From positions 646,016,660 through 646,080,659 of the forward strand of contig NC_057863.1 of assembly GCF_019393635.1 (NCBI RefSeq): a DNA stretch of 64,000 nt. Direction: 5' to 3'. The position numbers were made by a program, and so were the translations under genes. Source of the DNA: Dromiciops gliroides (Eukaryota > Chordata > Mammalia > Microbiotheria > Microbiotheriidae). Position 1 is the first letter of the stretch. Each line of letters opens with the position of its first letter. This document shows, piece after piece, positions 32,879 through 44,700 of this stretch. The notes under the pieces are model-generated. The model was not told where the DNA came from and did no database searches. It saw only the letters and a program-made list of their open reading frames with translations.

Positions 32879-35167
32879 AATTGCTCTCCCCACAAGCCTC
32901 CCATCACTGATGTGACCATGTTGCTCACCAAGAATGGCAAAGTAATTAGGATGAGGCAGAATTCTGCTGGGGGAAGGCAGAGCATCCAAATCATGGGATG
33001 GCATGGGAGTGCCCGACCCTTGGGCCCACACAAAGGCTGGCCTTCTCTAGCCTCACCTGGACCCTGATCCCAAGCCCAGAATCACTTCAGAGGAAGAGAT
33101 GGAGGGAAGTCTGTGAGAACGTCAGGGCACGTCTGGGGCAAGGGGGAGAGGGAGAGAGCCTGTCCCGGCCGCCGTGCCCCCTCGGGTCGGAGCTGCAGGC
33201 TTCCCACCTGCTGGCTGAGAGTTCACAGGATTATGGAATCTCTAAGTCAGGGGATTTTAGGATCTTGGACTCATAGAAGAGCCTTGGATTCATTAGATCT
33301 CCCACTTATCGACAGAATTTTAGACATAAAGTCCGAGAATTCTAGACTTCAAGTCCAAAACTGTCCGTGTAGGGAGGCTCAGGGCTAAGCTGGGGTGGCC
33401 AGAGGATGCATGAAAGACCTCAAATCCAGGCCATAAGGAAGCCTGAATTAGAGTGGGGAGGGGCATGCTGTCTTCCAGGACTCCGAAGGCCATCCCGCGC
33501 AGCCAGGAGGAATCACCCTTGGTCCAGCTGTTTGTCCTCGAGGGCAGGCCCAGAAGCCATTACCAAGAGGCCTATCTATAGTCCTCTCTCAAATGGGTGT
33601 AACAACAGCACCACTTCCCAGGGTGGTTGGGAGGATCAGAGATAGGAACAGTAGCCACGTCACGGTCATCGTCATAGGTTTTAGAGGTGGCCAGGATCTT
33701 CTGAAAAATGAGGAGGCTGGACTAGGTGACCCGAGAGGCCCCTTACAGCTCTCCTTCTGTGATGCTGCAGACCCAGAAGCAAGCAACGTGTGCAGGCAGG
33801 CTGAGAATCCCTGAGCAGAGGAAGACGAGCCCACGGCAAGCTCAGGCCTGAGGGTCGTCCTCACTGGAAGGGGCCGCGGCATCATCTCAACGGCCAGCTG
33901 GTGGAAATGCCCTGGGGCTGCCCCTCTCCCCATAATCCACCTCCAGGGAGAGAATGAAACACCCTGGCTTCCACAGCACCACCGGCCCTCTGCCCAAAGG
34001 CTCCTCCCACAGACCTCTTGCCACCTTGGCCCTTTAACTGCTGTGGTGTGCACCCCGCTGGCCTGGAAGGCCCAGTCGCCCCAAGCGAGCTCAGCCGGTG
34101 CGCGAGCCGTGGGACAGCCAGCCAGCTGGCCTCTGCTCGCTGCCTGTGCACGAGCTGTGGGACAGCCGGCCAGCTGGCCTCTGCTCGCTGCCCTCTTGCA
34201 GGGGTGGAGAGAAGGCCCCAGGTCTTACTGGATCTGCTGGCCCAGTTACAGGTGCACTAAGGAAAGAGGAATTTGCTGGTCTGGAGCTCTTCCTGCCGAC
34301 AGCAGCCAGGACCCCTTCCCCCATCAAGCACCAGGGATGGGAGGAGGGCATGCCTGGGTTCTAGCCCCAGCACTCCCATCTGTGACTGGCCAGCATGGAG
34401 GTCAGCGGCATCCTGCCAGGCTGGAGCCCCCGGGGCGCTGCAGGGGTCAAGCCCTGCTATGAACCGGAGCCCAGAGTCTGCCCGGAACCTCGCCCTGGTC
34501 TGTGCTTGGTCCTTTGTTCCCATCTGGGAGCCCCTCAGCACCAGCCGCACCGCAGGCCCTCCCAGGGCTGGAGAAAGGAGAGGGACTGCGGTCTGGGTGG
34601 CCCTCTTCTGGCAGGAGCCTCATCTGACCTCAGCTGTGGCCAGGGAGAGAGCATGGGGAGAGGCCTGGGAGGGGTGCTTTCTGGAAGCACAAATGAGGGG
34701 CCAGGGCCATCGCCCCCAGCCTACTCAGGGCTGATGTCCACAACCAGCGGCTGCTTGGGCTGCCCATCTCCTCTCAGCAGACAGACTGTTGGGGCTGGTG
34801 GGGAGTTCTGCTCTTGAACCCAGGAAGAAGCAGACCTGGCTTCATTCCCGGTGAGGGTGCAGATGGGCATCTGAGGTCGGAGAGGGGAGGGCCCCCAGCA
34901 GCTGCCGCGGGGGCTACTGAGGCCTGGCCCACTGATGAGGCACCTAATGCCTGCCTGGGAGAGAGGCCTATGGGAGGTCTGGTGGCCCTGTCACTTACTC
35001 ACTGGGTGGCCTCAGGCCTCGCGGACTCCACCTGGGAACATGAGTGCATGGGTCCTGCCCGCTCTCTATGGTCCCTCCCATTCTAAGGACGGCTCTTCTA
35101 GGCCCCAACCCCTATGCAGACGCGGGGGGACACAGCAAATAGAGGCTTGCTTCATCCCCAGCCAGCG
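32879..35167. other. GC-rich 3' flank of PPP5C, no gene recognised
   Basis: Several overlapping open frames (for example 33589-34053 minus, 34273-34734 plus) arise from high GC; none shows a domain. Holds a 48-bp duplication at 34098-34193. Confidence 0.5.
34098..34193 (+). repeat. 48-bp tandem duplication
   Basis: Two near-identical units (34098-34145; 34146-34193) sharing GCTGGCCTCTGCTCGCTGCC. Confidence 0.92.
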
Positions 35168-35663
35168 TGGCTTACCAATAATGACTTTATTTAAACATAT
35201 TAATTACAGACAGTAAAATAGCTTGGGTGGGGAGGGGAGGGCTCTGGATGGGCCTGGCTCTCAGCCCCTCCCTGGGGGGCTCTCGGTGGATCGAGCGGAG
35301 GAGAGGAACCCTGACCCCCAGCCCCTCCACAGGGCCTATTGCTTCAGTGATGGGGTGGGAAGGGGGCAGAGCCCATGCAAACAAAGGGGGGTGAGCAGCT
35401 CCCTGGCCCAAGCCCCTTCCTCCCTCCCCCAGCTCCTGCCTCCTCCTCCCAGAATGCCTGGAGCCCACAAATGCCCCATCCGTCCTGGGGATGCAGACCC
35501 CTTGAACCAAAGTGGGGGAATAAATACAAAGTTTACAAAGTAAAAGCAGGTGGAACTCCTCCGGTCTCCGACTTCTGGGCCAGGCTGCCCTCCCGGCTGG
35601 GCGCAGGGGCTGGGCCACACACGGGCTCCCGGGGAGCCTCAGCCCAGGCCCCTCCCGCCCCCC
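35168..35663 (-). other. PPP5C: PPP5C 3' UTR
   Basis: About 490 bp from the stop codon to a likely cleavage site just below the poly(A) signal. GC-rich near the stop, AT-rich near the end. The exact cleavage position is inferred. Confidence 0.8.
35186..35191 (-). terminator. PPP5C: PPP5C poly(A) signal AATAAA
   Basis: TTTATT on the plus strand, within an AT-rich patch about 475 bp after the stop codon. It is the first canonical hexamer on the minus strand after the PPP5C stop. Confidence 0.8.
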
Positions 35664-35726
35664 TCACATCATCCCCAGCTGCAGCAATGTGTTGGCGTAG
35701 GCCATGGGCTTGACGTTGGGATGAGG
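35664..35726 (-). CDS. PPP5C: PPP5C coding exon 13 with stop codon
   Basis: Residues 480-499 and TGA at 35666-35664 ([20 protein letters not shown]). This is the PP5-specific C-terminal helix, which packs on the TPR domain and helps autoinhibition. Identical to human. Confidence 0.98.
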   Translation of the reverse strand, partial: PHPNVKPMAYANTLLQLGMM

Positions 35727-38700
35727 CTGTGGACGAGACAAGGAGACGGTGTGGGGAAGAAGGCCGGGCTGGGCCTGCCCACACCTCTGCCCTAGCCCGG
35801 AGGTCAGGGCACCCAGGGACTCACCACTGCTGTGAACTGGTGGAACTGGGGCCGCAGGTCGGAGCCTCGGAGGTGGATGTAGGAGGCTTTATTACCCATC
35901 TGGTCGCTGTGGGGCAGACAAGTGAGAGCAGCGTTAGGCAGGAGGGGCAGCGAGAGGGGTGGGGGGCCTGGGGAGGGGATGACAGCAGAGACGTGTGGTA
36001 GAGGGGGGGTGAGGGAGGGGGTGCATGGAGGGGGAGGGGCCCCAGCTTCCTCACCAGTAGTTGGGGGCGGAGAAGACAGTGATACATTTGCCATCGTGGG
36101 CCACCTCATAGCCCTCGGGCTTCACCTCGTGGCTGCGGATGATGTAGTCCAGCCGGTTCTCCTCCAGAAAGGCCTTGGTGACATCCGGTCCAAACTGGCA
36201 GCTCACGCCTCGCTTGCTGACTGAGCGCCCATTCTGGGGGAGAGAAGGCTCAGTGCGAGCGCCCCATGGCCCCCAGCCCCGACCTGCCACCTCTCCCGCC
36301 TCCCAGAGACCCCGCTGAAGGCGCGTACTCACTGACCTGGGGCTGTGGATCTGACCAGAGTAAGTCACACATCGGGCCTGTTTTAGGAAGGGGAAGGGAG
36401 AGGAAGAGAGAATTACTGGGGCTTCAGACCTCAGGAAGGGGCCCCATGGGGTACAGCTGGGCCCGCCGCCTCCCTGCTCCCCTTCCAGGGCCTCGTCTCC
36501 GATGGAGGTAGTGGCCCCACGCCTGCTGTGGCCGGGCTGGGCACGGGGTGCCCTCGGTGTCTGAGTCACATCACTACGAGGGGCCAGCCCCCCTGGGATG
36601 GTGAGCACAGAGGGCTCTGGGGGGGCACCTAGGAATCAGCCTCAGACCCCAGACTGATAGAGGGGCCTTAGAGGGGGGGCCTAATCTAACTCTATTAAAT
36701 CAGACAGAAAACTGGCCAAGAGAGGGGAAGGGAGGCGTCCCGAGGTCCCACGGGGAAGATGGCGGCTTCTCTTCTAGCCCCCCTTCCCGGGCCCCTGCAG
36801 AACTCACCGGAGTCTGGGGGCTGCCGATTCGCTCTATCTTCGGAAGTCATCCAGAGTGACCCCATCCTCACTGAACAGCCCCCCGTGCATGATCTGGGGG
36901 AGGCAGGAGGCGCGGTGAGGGCACCCCCCCCTCCCTCCCCCGCTCCCCAAGGGCTGGTCCCTCCTGCCCCCTTTCCCACGAAACGAAGGCTTACCAGCAC
37001 CTTGCCGTTGATACACTGGGCCAGGGGCAGCCACTCAAATACCTCGCTGAATAGCTCAAACATCTGTGCTGTGTATTTGGCCTTCACCTCCCCCTCAAAG
37101 CCGTAGATTTGGTTCATGTTGTCTGTCTCGTGGTTCCCTGGGGGATTTTGAGGGATGGAGGGAAGACCCTGGGCTCACAGGCCTGCTTGTTAAGGCTGGG
37201 CATGGAACAGGGCTTTGGCACTCGGCTGGACCCCGACTAGGGCAGCACCAGAGAACCAGAGAGTTTTAGAACTAGAAAGGCCTGGAGAATATTAAAGGCT
37301 AGAGTCGGAGGGGTCTCAGAGACTAGCTAGACCCCTCATTACAGAGATGGGGAAACTGGGGCCCACAAAACGGAGGGAGCCTCTCAGGTCCCCTGAGAAG
37401 GGAGGAGCAAACCCAGACAAGAGCCTTGGGTTTTAGCACCCACCTCCCAAGGGCCCCCCGGGGAGAGCAGGGGGTCTTCCCGCCCCAAAGGGGCTGAACA
37501 AAACTTCTCGCAGGCTCGTGTCCTAGAATCCCAGGGAGATCTCTGCTCTGCTGGAGGCCGAGGGATAGGAATGGGCAGCACTAGACCCTGCCCCGGTCTG
37601 TGAGCACCCTTCCACAGACACCCTTCTCCCAACCTGCGCCCAATCCCCTGCCCCCAGCTTACCTCTGAGGAGGTGGAAGTGTTCAGGATAAAGCAGCTTG
37701 AAGCCAAAGAGGGTGAGGATCACTTCCACGGAGAAGGAGCCTCGGTCCACAAAGTCTCCATTAAATATCTACGCCATGGGAGGCTCAGGAAAATGTGGAA
37801 GGGGTGGAAGCCCACCGCCCTCCCCTGCCCCCAGCCCTCTGTGAGCGTCATTCCCAGGTGGGCAGCTGTAGCCACCAGGAAGCACACACGAGAGCAGAAT
37901 CATCAAGTTGCCAAGCCGGAGAGAAGTTGAGGGTCATGCAGAGGGCCGGGGGCCAGACGTGGGGCCCCGTGACCGTCCCACTGTGACCGTGTGGGACCCC
38001 AGGGGAGCAGCGAGCATGGGCGGGCTTCCCAGGCTGTCGTGGGGAAGGGGTGGCTGGGCGGGGGCCAGCGGCCCAGAAAGGATACATAGGGGTTGGTCTC
38101 CGAAGGCAGCCCGTTGAGCTCAAAGATGTTGAGCAGGTCATAGAACTGGCCGTGGGTGTCCCCGCAGACTGTAATCTTCTCTGTCTGGAAGAAAAGAGGC
38201 CGGGGAAGAGGGAGAGACACAGAGACAGATGGAGACAGAGAGACCCCGAGCGGGGGGCAGAGAGGTGCAGACAAAGCGGAGCAGAGACAGGGATGGTGAG
38301 AGAGAGAGACCAAGGAAGAGGAGGCAGAGACAGAGGCAGCATTGGGATGGATGAGATCCGGGATGGCCCAAGAAAAATGGGGACAGAGAAAGAAGCAGTA
38401 AGAGCGGGGAGCAGATGGGGGCAGAGACAGAGAGAGCCAAGGGGAGACAAAACCCAAGCCGGGTAAGTGTCTGCCGGGCCCCAGCCCCCAGCCCCCCCTC
38501 ACCCCCTCCAAGGTCCCCCCTCCCCCAAATACAGAGGCACCTCTTTGAGTGTGGTCTCCACCAGTGTGGTCAACTTGGACAGGATCTCCTTCACCTGCAC
38601 CAAAATCTGAGGGGGATCGGGCTGTGAGCACAAGGGGAAGGGACAGCACCCCCCGTAGGGTCCCCTTCCCTGTTGTCTGGATGGGGTGTATGACAGTCAG

Positions 38701-41700
38701 CCTCACTGTTACTGTCCAGATGGGGAGGCACGGAGCCCTTGTTATGACCCCTGCTGCCCTCAGGGAGGGGCTGGTGCCTGGGGTGAGGTTCGGGCTGTGT
38801 GCTGGTCCCCAGGGCCCTTCCCTGGCACCCCCTCCCCCGGGGCGGAGCCTGGGGCAGGGTGGGGCTACCTGGTAGGCACACTTCCTGTGCAGCTTCTTCT
38901 GATCTCTGTACCACTGCATGAGCTCCTGCATAAAGGCCAGGGTCACTTCACCATTCTCGAGCTTGGGGCCAACGTACTCATCCTCGATGGCTGGGGGCAG
39001 AGGAGGGAGAGGGATCAGCTGTGCCCGCTCCCCTGCCCGGAGCAGCCCCAGAAGGAGAAGCGAGCTCGGCCAAGCTCGGGGAGCTAGGCCTGAAGGGACA
39101 GTGGGCTCTGGGAGCCCAGGAGGGAAAGGGCCCAGGAGCTGAGGAGTGTGGCTGGGTCCCTACGGACTATGGGAAGTTACCAGGCCAGAAACGGGGCAAA
39201 GGCCTAACCAGGCTTCTGTTGGGGCCCAGAGGCCGATGAAGGGGCTGCTGCCGACAACTGCCAGGCCCATGCCCACCACCCAGTCAGAAGAGGTGTCCCA
39301 GGGGGCAGCTAGGTGGCGCAGTGGATAAAGTCTCAGCCCTGGAGTCAGGAGGACCTGAGTTCAAATCTGGCCTTAGACACTTGACACTGACTAGCTGTGT
39401 GACCCTGGGCAAGTCACTTAACCCTCACTGCCCAGCAAAAACAATAACAACAACAACACCAGAAGAGGTGTCCCCAGTCCTCAGGAGGCCAAAGTCACCA
39501 CACATTCTCTCCCTACTTTCTGGGGAAGACGTCCCCAATCATCTCTTGGAACAGACCCATGTGGAGGGCTGAGGTGTGTGTGTGGGGGGGTGACGGCAGG
39601 GGTCGGTATGCTTGGGGGCAGGCTGGGGGCGGTTCCCAGAGCACCGGCAAGGGGGTCATGAGCCCCCTGGGCAGTCAGTCTGGTGAAGCCCAGGACCCTT
39701 CTCAGAAGCCCAGTTATAAAGACATAAGAAAAAATACACAGGATTGCAAACAAAACCAATTCTACCGAAATACTGTCAACCATGGACCCCAGGTCTAGAA
39801 CCCCAGGTCTGGGACAGAGTTGAGAACCTCAAACAGTGACCAGTGTGCACGGCTTCCTGTACAGATCCAGGACAGAGAACCTTGTACACAGGATGTGACT
39901 GAGGGAGACGAAAGCCCCTCTCCATCCGCCCCAGCTCCCACCGCGTGTCTAGCATGGCTGGTGCCCTGAGATGGAACCCAGGAGGACAGCCTGACAAAGC
40001 GGCTCGCTTCAGGAAAGGCTGGCACAAGGCGGTGGATACCCAGACCCAGTGCAGATGGGCAAAGGAACCAGGCTCGTTGAGCCTCGAGAGGGTTGGGGGC
40101 CCCTGCTGCCCAGACGGTGGCCTGAGGACCAACGGAGAGAAGCAGCAGGGAAGAGGAAACCTCCCGACAGTCTGAGCTGTCCCAGAGGCTGCTGAGGCCG
40201 GGTCTGCAGTGTCCCAGAGCCAGCGGGGGCTCAGGTGCGATGGCCAAAGTGACCCCTTCGACACAGAGATCTGGCTCACGGCCAAGCCCTTGGCGATCAC
40301 AGCGCGGTGAGCAGAGGGAAGGCAGGCTGCTGACAGCGCAAGGGGCATGGCAGGGTGAATCTGTCCTTCCCCTACAACCATCACCACTGGAACCTCAGTC
40401 AAAGGAAAGATTCGCCAGGTGGGAAAGGAGCAAAGCACCACATGAAAAGGCAGGAAAACCTCAGTCAGCAAACACTGAAGCCAGGGGCAAGGGGGGTGGG
40501 GGCTCCCGGCCCACTCTGCCCAGCCCCAGGAAGAGCAGAGCAGGCGGGCGGGAGCCAGGGGCTGCACCGGGGCTCATGAAGCCATGAGGCGGAAGCCCAG
40601 CTGAGGCCAGACTCCCCTTGGAGCTTATTGAGGGCACGGACCCAGGCCAGCAACCCACCTACTCTATACATCCCCCCCAAGAGAAGGTGAAGGCAGCCCA
40701 GCAGCCAGCGTCAAGGGTTTGTATCGCAATGAAAGGGGAAGAAACCAAAGAATGAAGGCGGAAACAAGAACCAAGTGACTGGGCACAGACCAGAGAGGCT
40801 GAAAGAGAGAAAAGTCCAAAAAAGAAAGTCTGGCTAAAAGTCGAGCTCAAGAGCAGATAAGCTGCCAGAAAGAAGATGGTCAAAACAGAGGGCAAAGCGA
40901 CTAAAAACCCAAAGAGAACCTACAGCAAAATGAATAAATATCACAGCCTTAACGAACTTGACCCCAGGGAACCAACGAAAAAGAAAAATCTGTATTTTCT
41001 AGAGATCACAGAACAATAGCAGGAAACTCCGGGATGACTCAAAATAAAAATAAAACTTGGAAGATCACACAAGGAATGAAATCAAATCAGAAATCAGAGG
41101 TAGGATAAATTTAGGAACAAAAATAGCTGAATAAGAAAAATTGAAAACTGATAGAAAATCTCTCCAAAGCAGTAGAGAATAAGATTTGAACACAAAACTA
41201 CTGAAGTAGAAAAAAATTTGGCAGAAGAAAGGCCAAAGGTAGCAGTCACATTCAAAGAATACATGAATACTATAAAAGTGACTGACTTTAAAGAGAGACT
41301 ATGCAAAGTTAACTTCTGGATCACAGATCTTCCAATATCAAGTCAAAAAGCCTGAGCACCGTCTGGCAGGTAAGAAAAGCCTAAGAAGATTGTCCAAACT
41401 TCTGAACACATAGATCCACAGAATTGAGGGATGGCCACCGGGGGAAAACAAATGTGCCTCAAACTCCAGGGTATATGATTAAATTTCACAACTCCAAAAA
41501 CAAAAGCAAATTCTGCAAGCAGCCAAGGAGAGCGCTAAGTATGAAGGAAAGAAAGGTAATTTGAATAACCCAAGATTATTTTATGTTCATAAGAAATCAG
41601 TGAAAGGAATGGAACGGTTTATTTCCAAAAAAGAAAAGGAGCTCGAGTAGCAACGCCAAATAACATATCCTATACACTTACGCCTGATCATCACTGAAAG

Positions 41701-44700
41701 AGAAGCTTTCAATAAGAGGTATTTGAGACATTCCTGAAAAAACAAGCAACCCATAAAAGGAAGCAGACTGACCTGCAAACATCCCAAATAATAGGAACAC
41801 AAGAAAAGTATGGTTATCAAAAAAGAGAAAATTATGCCATTGGTTTAAAAAAAAAGGAATCAAATGAGAACAGAGAATCACTGAACTCCTAAGTAGCTCA
41901 GATATGGAAAATTTATGAGAAAGGAACATGCTGACTTATTCTATTCTCTCTCTATACTTAAATGAAGAGTCTATGGTTAAGGGCAAGGAGGGCTAGAGAA
42001 GCCACGGGGAAGAGGAGGGAAGTGGTGAAAAAGAAAAGAGCTCCTTTAAAAAAAAAGGCTATGGCAAAGATGTGGTCATTGACTGTTGGGGCTGCAAGAG
42101 CCCCAAGAGTTCATCTGGTCCAGTCCCCTAAATTTACAGACGGGGTAACTGAGGCCCAGAGAGGCAAAGACACTACCCCAGGCTCACAGAGCATACCAGT
42201 GGTCAGTCTAGATTTTTAACTCCTGGTTTTTTAGTCCTTTCCTATGAGATGTTCAAGGAAAGGCCTGTCAGATGACAGGTTAAAACAGCTGAGGCTCCGT
42301 AGGCTGAAAGTGGGACATGCCAGAGGTAATGTGCTATGGCAAAACGTGTCCCAGATTAGGAGTTTCAGATCTGGCTCAATCATCAACCTGATGTCTGACC
42401 TTGGGCAGAACTTTACTCCCATTTTTCCATTGGTAAAATGAGAGAGCTTGACTCTGTAGTCCCCCAAATCCCTATCAGCACTAATAATCTATTAATTGGT
42501 ACAACAGAAAGAGTCCTGCCCCTGGAGTCAAAAGACTTGAGTTCAAATCCTGATGCTATCTGTGGGACCTTGGAAAGGCATTTCACCTCCCCAACCTGTT
42601 TCTTCCTCTAGAAGATGGGTTGTATGATGGCTCATGAGGTCCCTTCTAGATCTAAGATCTTCTAATCCATAAAATCATGGAATCACTTTAAATCAGTCAC
42701 TCTGGCTTTTCTGGAAGTCACATGTTCTTTTAATGTACCTGTTGCCTTTTTTTTTGGGGGGGGGGTGTTTGTGGGGCAATGCGGGTTAAGTGACTTGCCC
42801 AGGGTCACACAGCTAGCAAGTGTCAAGTGTCTGAGGCCTGATTTGAACTCAGATCCTCCTGAATCCAGGGCCGGTGCTTTATCCACTGTGCCACCTAGCT
42901 GCCCCACCTGTTGCCTTTTGCTTCTCTTCTGCAAAAGTTTCTTCTACTTCAATAGTTTTGCAATCAAATTTTGTTTTCTCTCTCAGAGTCTCTACTTGGA
43001 GAGATTTTTCTGACAAGTATTTGATTTTTCTTACTCTGCTATTTACATTTTTAAATTCTTTGTAACTCTGATTTCTAATCTATTTTCATTCCCATTATCT
43101 TCTTCCAACTTTTATTTCTATTTTGAACCATTCTGGAGTTTCTTGTTGCTGTTCTATGATCTCTACAGAATACAGAATTCCTCGTCATTGGTTCTCTGGG
43201 TTCAATTTTGTCACTCTGAATTTTTACCTTTTCACCAAATCCCTGCACAATGAAATAAACAAGTGTCCCCTGAAACCTGAGAGGCAGTTTCAGTAAACGA
43301 GGAGCATGGTGGAGCCCTCACACAACATGAGAAGAGTCCCTTCCGCATTTGCAAAATGCAAGTAAACCTGGGCTGTAGGTCTGGTCCTCAGCCTCTTATG
43401 ACTTTGGGTAAGAAGTCCTTTCTCCTCTGAGGTTCAGTCCCTTTGGGCCCTCCTGGTTTCAAAGGAGTTTCAGAACCGAAAGGAATCCTTTCTCTCTCAT
43501 ACTTGCAAGGTTCTGTGATTTGGGGGTGTCCCCTGTCCCCCCACGCCCATGTAGGTCACCTCCTCTCTGCACTTCATGAGGGTGGATGACCTCCATTCAC
43601 CAAGTCCATCCTCTGGCGCCCCAGCTCAGCTTCATGCTGAAGTGGGCTGGTCTCTGGACAAGGCCTACCTAGCAAAGAGCCTGAAATCAGGGGCCTTCAG
43701 GCCTGGAAGAACGCAGAACCGGCCCACGTGTGTACTCTCTGGGCAAAGCCTTTGGCCATGACAGGGTCACTGTTTGGTGCTCCCGTGACACACCAGGGAG
43801 CCTGAGAGGCTGGGGCAGTAATCCACAGGGGAGAAGGGTGGGCCCGCACTGGGATGACAGCCGGGGCAATGGACCAGCTTAGCTTTTTGCTAGGCTCTGG
43901 CTTAGCTTTTTGCTAGGCTCTGAGAGATCAGAATGAGCTGCCCCAGGAGGAGGTGAGCTTCACAGCACTGGAGGACTCTGCCTCAGGGCTAGGTGAGGGC
44001 TTGTCAGGGACGTCCTCTGAGGTCCTTCGAAGACCAGAGCCACACGGAAGGACCGACAGGTGCTCGCTAGCTGGTTATCCCTAACCTTTGAGGCCAGAAT
44101 CAAGGGGCCGGCCTTGCCCTGAGGATAGAACTGGAGGGACCACAGGCTAATCTGACTTTATTTGGGGGGTGGGGGAGGGAAAGAGGATGTTGTTATTATG
44201 CTACACCCTGAGAAGCAGGATGTAAAAAACAGAGGAAGTAGGAACAATAAGGAGCTGACCACCTATGGAGGGAAGAAGAACATGAAACTAAGAAGAGGAT
44301 TCGGTTAGGGCCCAACTGCTAAAATAAGGTGAAGTAAAACAAAGTCAAAGTAGATTTGAGAGGCTTCAATAAGGTGCTTTCTTCTAACCTGCCTCCCACC
44401 CCAGCCTGGAGACAGAGATAGGAAGGATGGGAGAACTGAGGGAGATGGCAGGGAAAGAGAGAGACAGAAAAATAGAGGAAGAGAGAGAGGAGGAGGAGGA
44501 GGTGAGGAGAGGAAGAGGGGAGGAGGTGAGAATAGGGAGAACGGGGAAGGTGGAAGAAATGGGGGGGGTGAGAAGAGGAAGAGGGGAACAGGTGAGAGTA
44601 GGGAGAGTGAGGAAGGTAGAAGAAATGGGGGGAGAGGAGGAGTTGAGAAGAGAAGGGGGAAGAGGGGGGAAACATGGAAGAAATGGTGGGGAGAAGGGAG

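Noticed and set aside
33589-34053. 154-codon open frame on minus below PPP5C
   Set aside because: GC-rich chance frame without recognisable motif; downstream of the PPP5C poly(A) signal.
36055-36233. PPP5C as a processed pseudogene, given the broken exon 9
   Set aside because: Introns, splice sites, CpG promoter and conserved neighbour HIF3A show it is the genuine locus.
37903-38946. 347-codon open frame on minus over PPP5C exons 4-6
   Set aside because: It reads through introns; real exons inside it have conserved splice sites and phases.
39776-40567. 263-codon open frame on minus in PPP5C intron 3
   Set aside because: No recognisable domain, and not needed by the PPP5C phases; GC-rich chance frame.
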